The notes beneath the pieces are model-generated. The model was given only the letters and a program-made list of their open reading frames with translations, was not told where the DNA came from and did not search any database. A stretch of 64,000 nt of DNA, from positions 1 through 64,000 of the forward strand of contig JAZKHY010000015.1 of assembly GCA_040385105.1 (NCBI GenBank). The letters are read 5' to 3'. Shown here one piece after another: positions 48,788-59,013 of this stretch (positions within the stretch are counted from its first letter, which is position 1; each line of letters begins with the position of its first letter). A program made the position numbers and the translations under genes. Source of the stretch: JACMQX01 sp040385105 (GTDB taxonomy: Bacteria; Pseudomonadota; Gammaproteobacteria; Burkholderiales; Burkholderiaceae_C).

Positions 48788-50020
48788 TCACTGTGCGTAG
48801 TTCAGTGCCAGGTCGAACGCGTCAAAGTTGCGGAAGCGCCGCGCCATGTCCAGCCCCGGGAGCTTGCGGTTCACAATCAGCGGCACGCGCTGCTCGCTGA
48901 TGCCGCCATGGGAGCGCAGCGGCGCATCCAGGCCCGAGAGGTCGTGGCGCGATGCAGAGGTGCCGATGACGGTGAAGCGTTCCGACACCGCCACGATGTC
49001 CCCGATGCGGTCAGGTGGCAACTCAAAGCGCGCGGCGGCCTGCTCGCGCGTCAGCACGGCTTCCATGCCCTTGAGGGCTGCGAGCTTTGCCACCGCAGCG
49101 GCAACGTCTGTTCCGGCCGGCAGGTAGACGGTGGCGAACGAGCCGAGTGCGCCATGGTGCACCACATAGGGGTCGGTGATCGGCAGGATCACGCGGGCGG
49201 TTGCCTTGCCCATCTGCGCATCGAACCAGTCCTGCAGGTAGATCACGTCGGGCGTGCCGTCCATCGCGACCTTGGCATTCATGCCGTGGTCGGCCGTGAG
49301 CACGATGATGCAGCCCAGCTCTTCCAGCTGCGCGAGGTAGCCGTCCATCATGGTGTAGAAAGCATTCGCGCCCTCGGTGCCCGGTGCATGCTTGTGCTGC
49401 ACATAGTCGGTGGTGGACAGGTACATCACGTCGGGCCGGTGTTTCTGCATGATCTTCACGCCGGCCGCAAAGACGAACTCCGACAGGTCGGCGCTGTAGA
49501 CGCTGGGCACGGGCTTGCCGACCAGGCCCAGCACGTCCTCGATGCCGTTTTCCTCCAGCGTCACCTGGTCGGCCTTCTCGGACGAGAAGCAGATGCCCTT
49601 CATCCTGTGGCCCAGCAGGCGGCGCAGCTTGTCCTTGGCGGTGACAACGGCAATGGACTTGCCGGCGTCGGCCAGCGCCGCCAGCAATGTGGGCGCGCGC
49701 AGCCACTTCGGGTCGTTCATCATGACCTCGGTGCCGCTTTCCATGTCGAACAGGTAGTTGCCGCAGATGCCGTGCACGCTGGGCGGTGCTCCCGTCACGA
49801 TGGACAGATTGTTCGGGTTGGTGAAGCTCGGCACCACGCAGTCGGCGACCAGGCCCGAGCCGGTGGCCAGTGCGTGCTTGAGCCACGGCATCCTGCCGGT
49901 GGCCACGGCCTGGGCCAGGTAGTCGGGTTCGCAGCCGTCAACGCAGACGACCACCACGGGTTGGGCGGGCAGCCTGTAGCTGCGGCCATTTACATTCACA
50001 TCAGCCACGGTGGTTGTCAT
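48788..50020 (-). CDS. phnA: Phosphonoacetate hydrolase
   Basis: A 410-aa alkaline-phosphatase-superfamily enzyme that splits phosphonoacetate into acetate and phosphate. Zinc ligands and nucleophile appear in order: D28 (CVDGCEPDY), nucleophile T67 (SFTNPNNLSIVTG), TTDYVQHKHAPG (Asp, His), TADHGMN (Asp-His) and SHGGISEQ (His). The ATG at 50020 is 2 nt after the regulator stop, so regulator and enzymes form one transcript. No phosphonoacetaldehyde hydrolase (phnX) is seen, so AEP carbon must pass through this step. Confidence 0.92.
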   Translation of the reverse strand: MTTTVADVNVNGRSYRLPAQPVVVVCVDGCEPDYLAQAVATGRMPWLKHALATGSGLVADCVVPSFTNPNNLSIVTGAPPSVHGICGNYLFDMESGTEVMMNDPKWLRAPTLLAALADAGKSIAVVTAKDKLRRLLGHRMKGICFSSEKADQVTLEENGIEDVLGLVGKPVPSVYSADLSEFVFAAGVKIMQKHRPDVMYLSTTDYVQHKHAPGTEGANAFYTMMDGYLAQLEELGCIIVLTADHGMNAKVAMDGTPDVIYLQDWFDAQMGKATARVILPITDPYVVHHGALGSFATVYLPAGTDVAAAVAKLAALKGMEAVLTREQAAARFELPPDRIGDIVAVSERFTVIGTSASRHDLSGLDAPLRSHGGISEQRVPLIVNRKLPGLDMARRFRNFDAFDLALNYAQ

Positions 50021-50022
50021 TT

Positions 50023-50781
50023 TCAGCGGGCTCCGCGTTTGGGTTTGTCTTTGGGCGTGTCGGCCGCATCGGGCTCCGTGCCGCCTGCCTTGGGTGCGCG
50101 TGACTGCCGGCGCAGGTCGTTCTCTATCGTGCGCACCTTGCTTTCCATCACATGGTCGTACATGGCCTTGCCGGCCTTGTCCGCGTCGCCTGACGCGATG
50201 GCCTTGACGATGTCGCGGTGCTCGCCGGCCGAGATGGGCATGAGCCAGCCGTCCGCCAGGTTCAGCCGGCGGAACAGCGAGAGTTCCTTGATGAGCTTGC
50301 GGTAGATGGCCGTGAGCTTGCGGTTGCCCGTCATCTCCACAAGGCGGTCGTGGAACCTGAGGTTGAGCAGGTGGTAGTTGTAGGTGTCCTCGGCCTTCAC
50401 GGCCTTCTCCATCGCGTCCACCAGGCTCCTGATCTCCTTGAGCTGGGCGGGTGCGATGTAGGTGGCCAGCTGGCGGCCGACAAGCTCGTCCATCGCCGCG
50501 CGCAGGTCGAAGATCTCGACGGCTTCGTCGATGGGGATGTCGCGCACGAACACGCCGCGGTTCTTCTCGGTGCGCACCAGGCCGGCTTCGTCCAGCATGC
50601 GGAAGGCCTCGCGCACCGGCCCGCGCGACACGCCCATCTTTTCTGCCAGGGCAGCCTCGTTGAGCTTGGTGCCCGGTGCATACTCGCCGGCCAGGATCGC
50701 CCGCTCGACTTCCTGCTGCACCACGGTGGTGAGCGAGCTGTTCTGCAGCAATGCGATGGTGGGGTGGAGCAGCGCCGTCAT
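50023..50781 (-). CDS. GntR/FadR-type regulator of phosphonate use
   Basis: A 252-aa GntR regulator. The winged helix (~20-85) has APGTKLNEAALAEKMGVSRGPVREAFRMLDEAGLV. The FCD effector domain (~95-220) has helical ligand-binding and likely metal-binding His residues (LNLRFHDRLV, GEHRDIVKAI). The tail is rich in Lys, Arg and Pro. Divergent position between the two phosphonate arms and a palindrome in the shared spacer point to control of both arms, probably relieved by AEP or a product. Confidence 0.88.
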   Translation of the reverse strand: MTALLHPTIALLQNSSLTTVVQQEVERAILAGEYAPGTKLNEAALAEKMGVSRGPVREAFRMLDEAGLVRTEKNRGVFVRDIPIDEAVEIFDLRAAMDELVGRQLATYIAPAQLKEIRSLVDAMEKAVKAEDTYNYHLLNLRFHDRLVEMTGNRKLTAIYRKLIKELSLFRRLNLADGWLMPISAGEHRDIVKAIASGDADKAGKAMYDHVMESKVRTIENDLRRQSRAPKAGGTEPDAADTPKDKPKRGAR

Positions 50782-50808
50782 GCGCCTGATTGGAGCACAA
50801 CCAGTGAG

Positions 50809-50820
50809 ATTGTCAACAAT
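50809..50820. promoter_or_regulatory. Likely GntR operator
   Basis: ATTGT-CA-ACAAT is a perfect palindrome of 5-bp arms in the divergent gntR/phnS spacer and matches the TTGT-N2-ACAA form of FadR-subfamily operators. A related half-site, TTGACAA, lies at 50834-50840 within the -35 element of the rightward promoter. Confidence 0.6.
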
Positions 50821-50833
50821 CTACAAATAACAA

Positions 50834-50862
50834 TTGACAACATTTAAAGCACGAAGTTAAAT
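50834..50862 (+). promoter_or_regulatory. Sigma-70 promoter of the AEP import/degradation operon
   Basis: A consensus -35 TTGACA (50834-50839), 17-bp spacer and -10 TTAAAT (50857-50862) lie in the only AT-rich stretch of the spacer. The start would fall near 50869, about 115 nt before the phnS ATG. The -35 overlaps an operator-like half-site, fitting repression by the GntR protein. Confidence 0.6.
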
Positions 50863-50985
50863 GAACCACGGTGCGCGGACAGCGAAAGAGCAAAGGCAGC
50901 GGGTGGGGAGAGGAATGAAGCTTGCTAGTCATGACGCCGTCACCATCAGGTCACAGCATTGCCACTTTTGTTGAAGGAGCTTCAC

Positions 50986-52019
50986 ATGCGTTTGTCCACG
51001 ATCTTCAAGTCCCTCGCCATCGGAGGCCTTGTGGCTTTCGCGGCGGCGGCATCGGCCCAGAAAACCCAGCTGCTGGTCTACACCGCGCTGGAGACCGACC
51101 AGCTCAAGGCCTACCAGGAAGGCTTCAACAAGTCCTACCCGGACATCGAGATCAAGTGGGTACGCGACTCGACAGGCGTGATCACCGCCAAGCTGCTCGC
51201 CGAGAAGGCCAACCCCCAGGCCGACGCGGTGATGGGTGTTGCAGCCTCCAGCCTCGCGCTGCTGGACAGCCAGGGCATGCTGATTCCCTACGCCCCGCTG
51301 AACCTTGACGGCATCATGAGCCAGTACAAGGACAAGAAGAAGCCGCCGGCCTGGTTCGGCATGGACGTGTGGGGTGCCACCGTATGCTTCAACACGGTTG
51401 AAGCTGCCAAGAAGAACATCCCCAAGCCCGAAACCTGGAAGGACCTGGCCAAGCCGGTCTACAAGGGCCAGGTCGTGATGCCCAACCCGGCCTCCAGCGG
51501 CACCGGCTACTTTGACGTGACGGCGTGGCTTACCCTGTTCGGCGACGACAAGGGCAAGGGCGGTGGCTGGAAGTACATGGACGCGCTGCACGAAAACATT
51601 GCGCAGTACACCCACTCGGGCTCCAAGCCCTGCAACATGGCGGCCGCCGGCGAGTTTGTGGTGGGCATCTCGTTTGAGTACCGGGGCAACACCAACAAGG
51701 CCAAGGGCGCGCCGATCGACCTCGTGTTCCCCAAGGAAGGCCTGGGCTGGGACCTGGAAGCCTTTGCGATTCACAAGGGCACGAAGAAGCTGGACGCCGC
51801 CAAGAAGCTGGCCGACTGGGCGTCGAGCAAGGACGCGATGATGCTCTACGGCAAGAACTTCGCCATCACCGCGCAGCCCGGCCTGGCGCCTCCGCTGGCC
51901 AATGTACCCAAGGACTATGAAGCCCGCCTGGTGAAGATGGACTTCAAGTGGGCGGCCGACAACCGCGAACGGATCCTGGCCGAATGGACCAAGCGCTACA
52001 ACAGCAAGACAGAGAAGAG

Positions 52020-52023
<4 letters not shown>
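50986..52023 (+). CDS. ABC transporter substrate-binding protein, AEP type
   Basis: A 345-aa periplasmic solute-binding protein. The signal peptide ends at ASAQ (about residue 25). The mature part resembles Fe(III)/AEP-binding proteins (LLVYTALETDQLKAYQEGF, WFGMDVWGATVCFNT, NPASSGTGYFDVT). AAGGAG lies 6-11 nt before the ATG. With its ATPase and permease next door and phnW behind, 2-aminoethylphosphonate is the likely ligand. The stop overlaps the ATPase start (GTGA). Confidence 0.88.
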
Positions 52024-53071
<1,048 letters not shown>

Positions 53072-53072
<1 letters not shown>

Positions 53073-54793
53073 TGTCCGCCGTATTGCCCGCTGCGGTAGC
53101 GGCCGCCCCGGTGCGGCAGAACCCGCACTGGACCGACCGCATCGCCTACGTCGCGCTGGCTGTCGTCGCGCTGCTGCTGGTGTGCTTCCTGCTGCTGCCG
53201 CTGGCGGCCATCCTGCAGCAGGCGCTGCAGGGCAAGGAGGGCGAGTTTGTCTGGTTCGACAACTTCATCGCGTATGCGCAGACGCCCGCGCTGCTGGAGA
53301 GCCTGTGGAACAGCATCTGGGTGTCCGGCCTGGTCACGCTGGTCACGGTGCCGCTGGCCTTCGGATTTGCCTATGCGCTGGCCCGCTCCTGCATGCCGCT
53401 CAAGCCGCTGTTCCGCGGCATCACGCTGATACCGCTGCTGGCGCCATCGCTGCTGGCTGCCATTTCGCTGATCTACTGGTTTGGCAACCAGGGCGTGCTG
53501 AAAAGCTGGATGCAGGGCATCGGCATCAGCGAGATCTACGGCGCGCCGGGCATTGTGGTGGCTGAATGCTTTGCGGTCTTCCCGCATGCGCTGATGATCC
53601 TGGTCACGGCGCTGAGCCTGTCGGACGCGCGGCTGTACGAGGCCGCCGATGCCATGGGCACCACTGCCTCGCGCAAGTTCTTCACCATCACGCTGCCGGG
53701 CGCCAAGTACGGGCTGATCTCGGCGGCGCTGGTCACCTTCACGCTGGTGATGACCGACTTCGGCATCCCGAAGGTGATCGGCGGCAATTTCAATGTACTG
53801 GCCACCGACGTGTTCAAGCTCGTCATCGGCCAGCAGGACTTCGCCCGGGGCTCGGTCGTGGCGATCCTGCTGCTGATGCCGGCCGTGCTGACCTTTGCGG
53901 TGGACAAGTATGTGAGCAAGCGCCAGACGGCGATGCTCACGGCGCGGGCCATTCCGTACCGGCCCAAGCCCGCGAAAGGCTTTGACCTGCTGATGACGGG
54001 CTACTGCTGCCTGATTGCCTTCCTGGTGCTGGCCATGCTGGGCATGGCGGTGTTTGCCTCGTTCGCCAGCTTCTGGCCCTACAACCTCAAGCCCAGCCTT
54101 CGCCACTACACGATGGGCCTGGTGGACGCCGAGGTCGGTGTGGGCTTTGTCAACAGCCTGCAGATGGCGGCGGGCACGGCGCTGTTCGGCACGCTGCTGG
54201 TGTTCTGCGGCGCCTACCTGCTGGAGAAGACGCGCGGCGCCGATGGCCTGCGCGGCACGGTGCGCTTCATGGCCATGCTGCCGATGGCGGTGCCGGGCCT
54301 GGTGCTGGGCCTGGGCTACATCTTCTTCTTCAATGAGCCGGGCAATCCGCTGAACTTCCTGTACCACACGATGACGCTGCTCACGCTGTGCACCATCGCC
54401 CACTTCTACACGACCGGGCATCTCACGGCGGTCACGGCGCTGAAGGGGCTGGACGGCGAGTTCGAGGCGGTGAGCGCGTCGCTCAAGGTGCCGTTCTACA
54501 AGACCTTCTGGCGCGTCACGCTGCCGATCTGCACCCCCGCGCTGGTGGACATCGCCCGCTATTTCTTCATCAATGCCATGACCACGATCTCGGCCGTGGT
54601 GTTCCTGTACTCACCTGAGACCAAGGTGGCTTCCATTGCCATCCTGAATCTCGACGAGGCGGGCGAGACCGGCGCTGCCGCGGCCATGGCGGTGCTGATC
54701 GGCATCGCATCGGCGATCGCGACGCTGCTTTTCATGGGCCTTGCATGGTTCGTGAATAGCCGCACGCAGGCATGGCGAACAGGCTCACGGTAA
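53072..54793 (+). CDS. ABC transporter permease with two fused transmembrane domains
   Basis: A 573-aa permease with ~12 helices. Two binding-protein-dependent transport domains are fused, each with an EAA-type loop (LYEAADAMGTTASRKFFTITLPG near residue 190; FEAVSASLKVPFYKTFWRVTLPI near 470). One chain replaces a PhnU/PhnV pair, as in FbpB/ThiP-like systems. It should form the channel for the solute-binding protein and ATPase encoded just upstream. Confidence 0.9.
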
Positions 54794-54821
54794 GACTTCA
54801 CGCGACTGCAAAAGAGAAGAC

Positions 54822-55940
54822 ATGGACAGAGACAAAATCCTCCTGACCCCCGGCCCGCTGACGACAAGCTTGCGCACCAAGCTCGCGATGCTCAAGGACT
54901 GGGGCTCGTGGGACTCGGACTTCAACGCCGTCACCGCAGGCCTGCGCAAGAGCCTGCTGGAGATCGTCCACGGGCATGACACGCATGTGGTCGTACCCCT
55001 GCAAGGCAGCGGCACTTTCAGCGTTGAGGCAGCCGTTGCCACGGTGGTCCCGCGCGACGGGCACATCCTGGTGCTGGACAACGGCGCCTATTGCAAGCGC
55101 GCCGCGAAGCTGTCGTCGATGATGGGCCGCAAGTGCACCGTGAGCAGCTTTGACGAGGCCGCGCAGGTGTCGCCCGCGGCGCTTGATGAAACACTCAAGG
55201 GCGACGCGAGCATCACCCACGTCGTCCTGATCCACTGCGAAACCGGCGCCGGTGTGCACAACCCGCTGCAGGAAGTGGCCGATGTCTGCGCGAAGCACGG
55301 CAAGGGCCTGATCGTGGATGCGATGAGCTCCTTTGCCGCGCTACCGATCGATGCGCGCAAGGTGAAGTTCGACGCGCTCGTGGCGGCCAGCGGCAAGTGC
55401 CTCGAAGGCGTGCCCGGGATGGGCTTCGTCTTCATCCGCAAGGCCATCTTGGACGGCTGCGCGGGCCGCAGCCAGTCGCTGGCCATGGACTTGCACGATC
55501 AGTATGTCTATATGGAGAAGACCACGCAGTGGCGCTTCACGCCGCCGACCCATGTGGTGGTGGCGCTGGCAGAAGCCGTGGCGCAGTTCGAGGAAGAAGG
55601 CGGCCAGCCGGCGCGCCTGGCGCGCTACGTCAGCAACTATGAAACCCTGGTCAACGGCATGGCGGCGCTGGGCTTCAGGCCCTTCCTCGACCCGGCCATC
55701 CAGGCGCCGATCATCGTGACATTTCACGCGCCGGGCGACCCGAAGTACGACTTCAAGACCTTTTATGCCGCAGCCCGCGCCAGAGGCTTTATCCTGTACC
55801 CGGGCAAGCTCACGCAGGTCGAGACTTTCCGCGTCGGCTGCATCGGCGCCATCGGGCCCACCGAGATGGAACAGGCCGTGCATGCCGTTGCGCTGGCCTT
55901 GAAAGACATGGGCATTGCCTCGGGCGCCCCGGCGCTTTGA
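54822..55940 (+). CDS. phnW: 2-aminoethylphosphonate-pyruvate transaminase
   Basis: A 372-aa class V PLP aminotransferase converting AEP and pyruvate to phosphonoacetaldehyde and alanine. The N-terminus (KILLTPGPLTTS) and DWGSWDSDFNAVT are family hallmarks. GSGTFSVEA, VDAMSSFAALP (PLP Asp) and the Schiff-base Lys in ASGKCLEGVPGMGFV are present. Its product is the substrate of the PhnY dehydrogenase on the opposite arm. It follows the importer genes by 28 nt. Confidence 0.94.
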   Translation: MDRDKILLTPGPLTTSLRTKLAMLKDWGSWDSDFNAVTAGLRKSLLEIVHGHDTHVVVPLQGSGTFSVEAAVATVVPRDGHILVLDNGAYCKRAAKLSSMMGRKCTVSSFDEAAQVSPAALDETLKGDASITHVVLIHCETGAGVHNPLQEVADVCAKHGKGLIVDAMSSFAALPIDARKVKFDALVAASGKCLEGVPGMGFVFIRKAILDGCAGRSQSLAMDLHDQYVYMEKTTQWRFTPPTHVVVALAEAVAQFEEEGGQPARLARYVSNYETLVNGMAALGFRPFLDPAIQAPIIVTFHAPGDPKYDFKTFYAAARARGFILYPGKLTQVETFRVGCIGAIGPTEMEQAVHAVALALKDMGIASGAPAL

Positions 55941-55967
55941 CGTTCACCGTACCTGAAGGGACAGTCC

Positions 55968-57350
55968 ATGGCCAGCAAGCTCAGCAACAAGGTTCACCCC
56001 GCCGTCGTTTCCATCGAGAAGTCCCGCGCGCCCAAGGTCAAGGTGGCGGTGAGCGACATCGACGGCATCCTGCGCGGCAAGTACCTGCACCGCGACAAAT
56101 TCCTCGGCACGGCCGAGCCTTTTCCCAAGGGCGGCTTTGGGTTCTGCGATGTGGTGCTGGGCTGGGACATGATGGACCAGTGCTATGACAACACCACCAT
56201 CACCGGCTGGCAGCATGGTTACCCGGATGCGCTGGCCCGGCTGGACCTGAACACCGCGCGGCATGTGCCCTGGGACGACGGCGTGCCCTTCTTCCTCGGC
56301 GAGTTCGTCAACGCTGACGGCACGCCACACCCGCTGTGCCCGCGCCAGACGCTCAAGAAGGTGCTCAAGCGTGCGGAGAAAATGGGTTTCCAGGTCATGA
56401 CCGGCATGGAGTTCGAGTGGTACAACTTCCTGGAGACACCGCAGAGCTGGGCCGACAAGAAGGGTGTGCTGCCGACGCCGCTCACGCCCGGCATGTTTGG
56501 CTACTCGTTGCTGCGGGTGAACCAGAACCGCGAATACTTCAATGCGCTGATGGACCAGATGCTGGCATTCCGTGTGCCCATCGAGGGCCTGCACACCGAG
56601 ACCGGCCCCGGCGTGTATGAGGCTGCCATTGGTTTCAGCGAGGCGCTGGAGCAGGCCGACCGCGCCATTTTGTTCAAGACCGGCGCCAAGGAAATCGGCT
56701 CGCGCTTCGGCATCATGCCCAGCTTCATGGCCAAGCCGCATGCCAACCTGCCCGGCTGTTCGGGCCACATTCACCAGAGCCTGTCGGACGGCAAGGGCAA
56801 CCTGTTTTATGACGCACGAAGCAAGCGCCACATGAGCAAGCTGTTCGAGAGCTACCTGGCCGGGCAGGTGGCCTGCATGATGGAATTCGCGCCGATGATC
56901 TGGCCAACCATCAACAGCTACAAGCGGCTCGTCGATGGCTTCTGGGCTCCGGTCAAGCCGACCTGGGGCATGGACAACCGCACCGCAAGCTTCCGCGTCA
57001 TTGCCGGCTCGCCCAAGGCCACGCGTCTTGAGACGCGCTGCCCCGGCGCGGATGTGAACCCCTATCTGGCCATGGCGGCGGTCATTGCGGCAGGCCTTGA
57101 CGGTGTCGAGAAAGGCCTGAAGCTCACCGCCCCGCCCATCACCGGTACCAACGGCGGGGCCGAGCACATCCCGCGCGCGCCACGCACGCTGGATGCGACC
57201 ACGCGGGTGTTCAGGGAATCCGCCATCGCCCGCGACTGGCTCGGCGATGCTTTTGTGGACCACTTTGCGGCGACCCGCGACTGGGAGTACCGCCAGTGGC
57301 TCGATGCGGTGACCGACTGGGAAATGAAGCGCTATTTCGAGATCGTGTGA
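55968..57350 (+). CDS. Glutamine-synthetase-like gamma-glutamyl-amine ligase
   Basis: A 460-aa member of the glutamine synthetase superfamily, not the housekeeping GlnA: it lacks the adenylylation-site Tyr region. Metal and substrate motifs are visible: GMEFEWYN (Glu), ETGPGVYEAAI (Glu), CSGHIHQSL (His), DNRTASFRV and LETRCPGADVNPYLA. Relatives such as PuuA, IpuC and GlnA4 attach glutamate to amines or amino alcohols with ATP. It is followed by an alcohol dehydrogenase, a gamma-glutamyl hydrolase and an aldehyde dehydrogenase, which fits that use. The amine substrate is not known. Confidence 0.82.
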   Translation: MASKLSNKVHPAVVSIEKSRAPKVKVAVSDIDGILRGKYLHRDKFLGTAEPFPKGGFGFCDVVLGWDMMDQCYDNTTITGWQHGYPDALARLDLNTARHVPWDDGVPFFLGEFVNADGTPHPLCPRQTLKKVLKRAEKMGFQVMTGMEFEWYNFLETPQSWADKKGVLPTPLTPGMFGYSLLRVNQNREYFNALMDQMLAFRVPIEGLHTETGPGVYEAAIGFSEALEQADRAILFKTGAKEIGSRFGIMPSFMAKPHANLPGCSGHIHQSLSDGKGNLFYDARSKRHMSKLFESYLAGQVACMMEFAPMIWPTINSYKRLVDGFWAPVKPTWGMDNRTASFRVIAGSPKATRLETRCPGADVNPYLAMAAVIAAGLDGVEKGLKLTAPPITGTNGGAEHIPRAPRTLDATTRVFRESAIARDWLGDAFVDHFAATRDWEYRQWLDAVTDWEMKRYFEIV

Positions 57351-57374
57351 AAGCGCCGCAAAGCCCGAGCATCC

Positions 57375-57881
57375 ATGGAAGTCAGACGCCTTCAACCGAG
57401 CGACGCACGCGCCTACCGCGAACTGCGGCTGCGGGCCCTGCGCGAGCATCCCGAAGCGTTCACCTCGAGTTACGAGGACGAAGAACCCAAGCCGCTGGAG
57501 ATCGCCCGCAAGCGTTTGCGTGCGAGCGCTTCGGTGAAGATGTGGGGTGCGTTCCTGGCCAGCACGCTCGTTGGCATGGTCGGCCTGGACCGCGAGACGC
57601 GCGCCAAGAACCGCCACAAGGCGACGCTGGTGGCCATGTACGTGGCACCCGAAGCCGCGCGCAGGGGCATCGGCCGTGCGCTGGTGGATGCGTTGCTGGC
57701 CGAGGCGCGCGCCTGCGGCGTGGAGTCGCTGATCCTCACCGTCACCCAGGGTAACCACACGGCGCGAGAGTTGTATGCGCGCGCCGGATTCACCACCTTT
57801 GGCATGGAGCCCGATGCGGTCCGCATTGACGGCAGGTCCTTTGCCAAGGAACACATGTATTTGAAACTGGGCCCACCATGA
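57375..57881 (+). CDS. GNAT-family N-acetyltransferase
   Basis: A 168-aa GNAT protein. The acetyl-CoA-binding motif is AARRGIGRALVDALLAEAR after the strand LVAMYVAPE; VTQGNHTARELYARAGF is the C-terminal motif. The substrate is unknown, but its place inside the gamma-glutamyl module suggests acetylation of an amine or intermediate (detoxification). It overlaps the next gene by 4 bp. Confidence 0.87.
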   Translation: MEVRRLQPSDARAYRELRLRALREHPEAFTSSYEDEEPKPLEIARKRLRASASVKMWGAFLASTLVGMVGLDRETRAKNRHKATLVAMYVAPEAARRGIGRALVDALLAEARACGVESLILTVTQGNHTARELYARAGFTTFGMEPDAVRIDGRSFAKEHMYLKLGPP

Positions 57882-59011
57882 GCATTACCGGATTTTCCTT
57901 TCCCACCACCATCAAGTTCGGCGCCGGCGCGCGCAAGGCTGTCGGCGAGCACCTGCTGGCGCAGGGCTTGAAGCGCCCGCTCATCGTGACCGACAAGGCA
58001 TTGGGCGCGCTGCCGGTGCTGGCCGAGTTCAGGACCCATTTGCAGGGCCTGGATGTGGCGGTGTTCTCCGGCGTGTTCGGCAACCCGACCTGCAGCCAGG
58101 TGATGGACGGCGGGGCCGCGTTCAAGGCGCACCAGGCCGACTGCATCATCGGCTTCGGTGGCGGCGCCGCGCTGGACGTGGCCAAGGTGGTGGGCATCGC
58201 GGCCACGCATGAAGGCGACATTCTTGAATACGTCTGGGACCATCCGCAGGTGCGGCCGATCGAGCATGCGCTGCCGTATTTCGTCGCGCTGCCCACCACC
58301 TCGGGCACGGGCTCGGAAGTCGGCCGCTCGTCGGTCGTCAGCGAGAACGAAACGCACCTCAAGCGCGTGGTCTTCAGCCCGAAGATCCTTGCGAAGGTCG
58401 TGTTTGCCGATCCCGAACTCACGCTCGGCCTGCCGCCGCATGTCACGGCCGCCACCGGCATGGATGCGCTCACCCACAACATCGAGAGCTACCTCTCGCC
58501 CGCCTACCACCCGCTATGCGACGGCATTGCGCTGGAAGGCACCCGCATTGCGGCTGCCGCGCTGCTGACTGCCGTGAAGGAGCCGGGCAACCTGCAGGCG
58601 CGCAGCGACATGATGATGGCCTCGATGATGGGCGCCATCGCCTTCCAGAAGGACCTGGGTGCGGTGCATTCCTGCGCCCATGCGCTGGGCGCGGTGTGCG
58701 ACCTGCACCACGGCCTGGCCAATGCGCTGATGATCGACACCGTGCTGGCCTGGAACTACGAGACCGTGCCCGCGAAGTTCGACGAACTGGCCCATGTCTG
58801 CAAGGTCCCGGGCGGCGGCAAGGCCTTCGTGCAGTGGCTCAAGGACCTCAAGGCGAGTGTCGGCATCACCGGCCCGCTGGCGGCGCACGGCGTGAAGGCG
58901 GACCAGATACCCCGGCTGGTGGAGATTGCCACGGCCGACATCTGCCACCAGACCAACCCGCGCCCTTGCACCGCGGCGGACTTCCAGCGGCTGTTCGAGG
59001 CGGCGCTCTGA
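57878..59011 (+). CDS. Iron-containing (group III) alcohol dehydrogenase
   Basis: A 377-aa Fe-ADH-family enzyme. NAD binding is in IIGFGGGAALDVAKVV and LPTTSGTGSEV. Metal ligands are expected in GMDALTHNIE (Asp, His), SCAHALG (His) and DLHHGLANA (His). In this setting it could oxidise a gamma-glutamyl amino alcohol to the aldehyde for the ALDH encoded downstream. Reduction of phosphonoacetaldehyde to 2-hydroxyethylphosphonate, known for related dehydrogenases, is the alternative. Confidence 0.87.
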   Translation: MSITGFSFPTTIKFGAGARKAVGEHLLAQGLKRPLIVTDKALGALPVLAEFRTHLQGLDVAVFSGVFGNPTCSQVMDGGAAFKAHQADCIIGFGGGAALDVAKVVGIAATHEGDILEYVWDHPQVRPIEHALPYFVALPTTSGTGSEVGRSSVVSENETHLKRVVFSPKILAKVVFADPELTLGLPPHVTAATGMDALTHNIESYLSPAYHPLCDGIALEGTRIAAAALLTAVKEPGNLQARSDMMMASMMGAIAFQKDLGAVHSCAHALGAVCDLHHGLANALMIDTVLAWNYETVPAKFDELAHVCKVPGGGKAFVQWLKDLKASVGITGPLAAHGVKADQIPRLVEIATADICHQTNPRPCTAADFQRLFEAAL

Positions 59012-59013
59012 CC

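Noticed and set aside
55944..57854. 636-codon minus-strand frame opposite the GS-like and GNAT genes
   Set aside because: It covers two well-supported genes and has no domain of its own.
57878..59011. Assigning the Fe-type dehydrogenase firmly as a phosphonoacetaldehyde reductase
   Set aside because: Fe-ADHs with that activity exist in phosphonate clusters, but the ligase, ALDH and gamma-glutamyl hydrolase around it fit an amino-alcohol oxidation better; left as an alternative.
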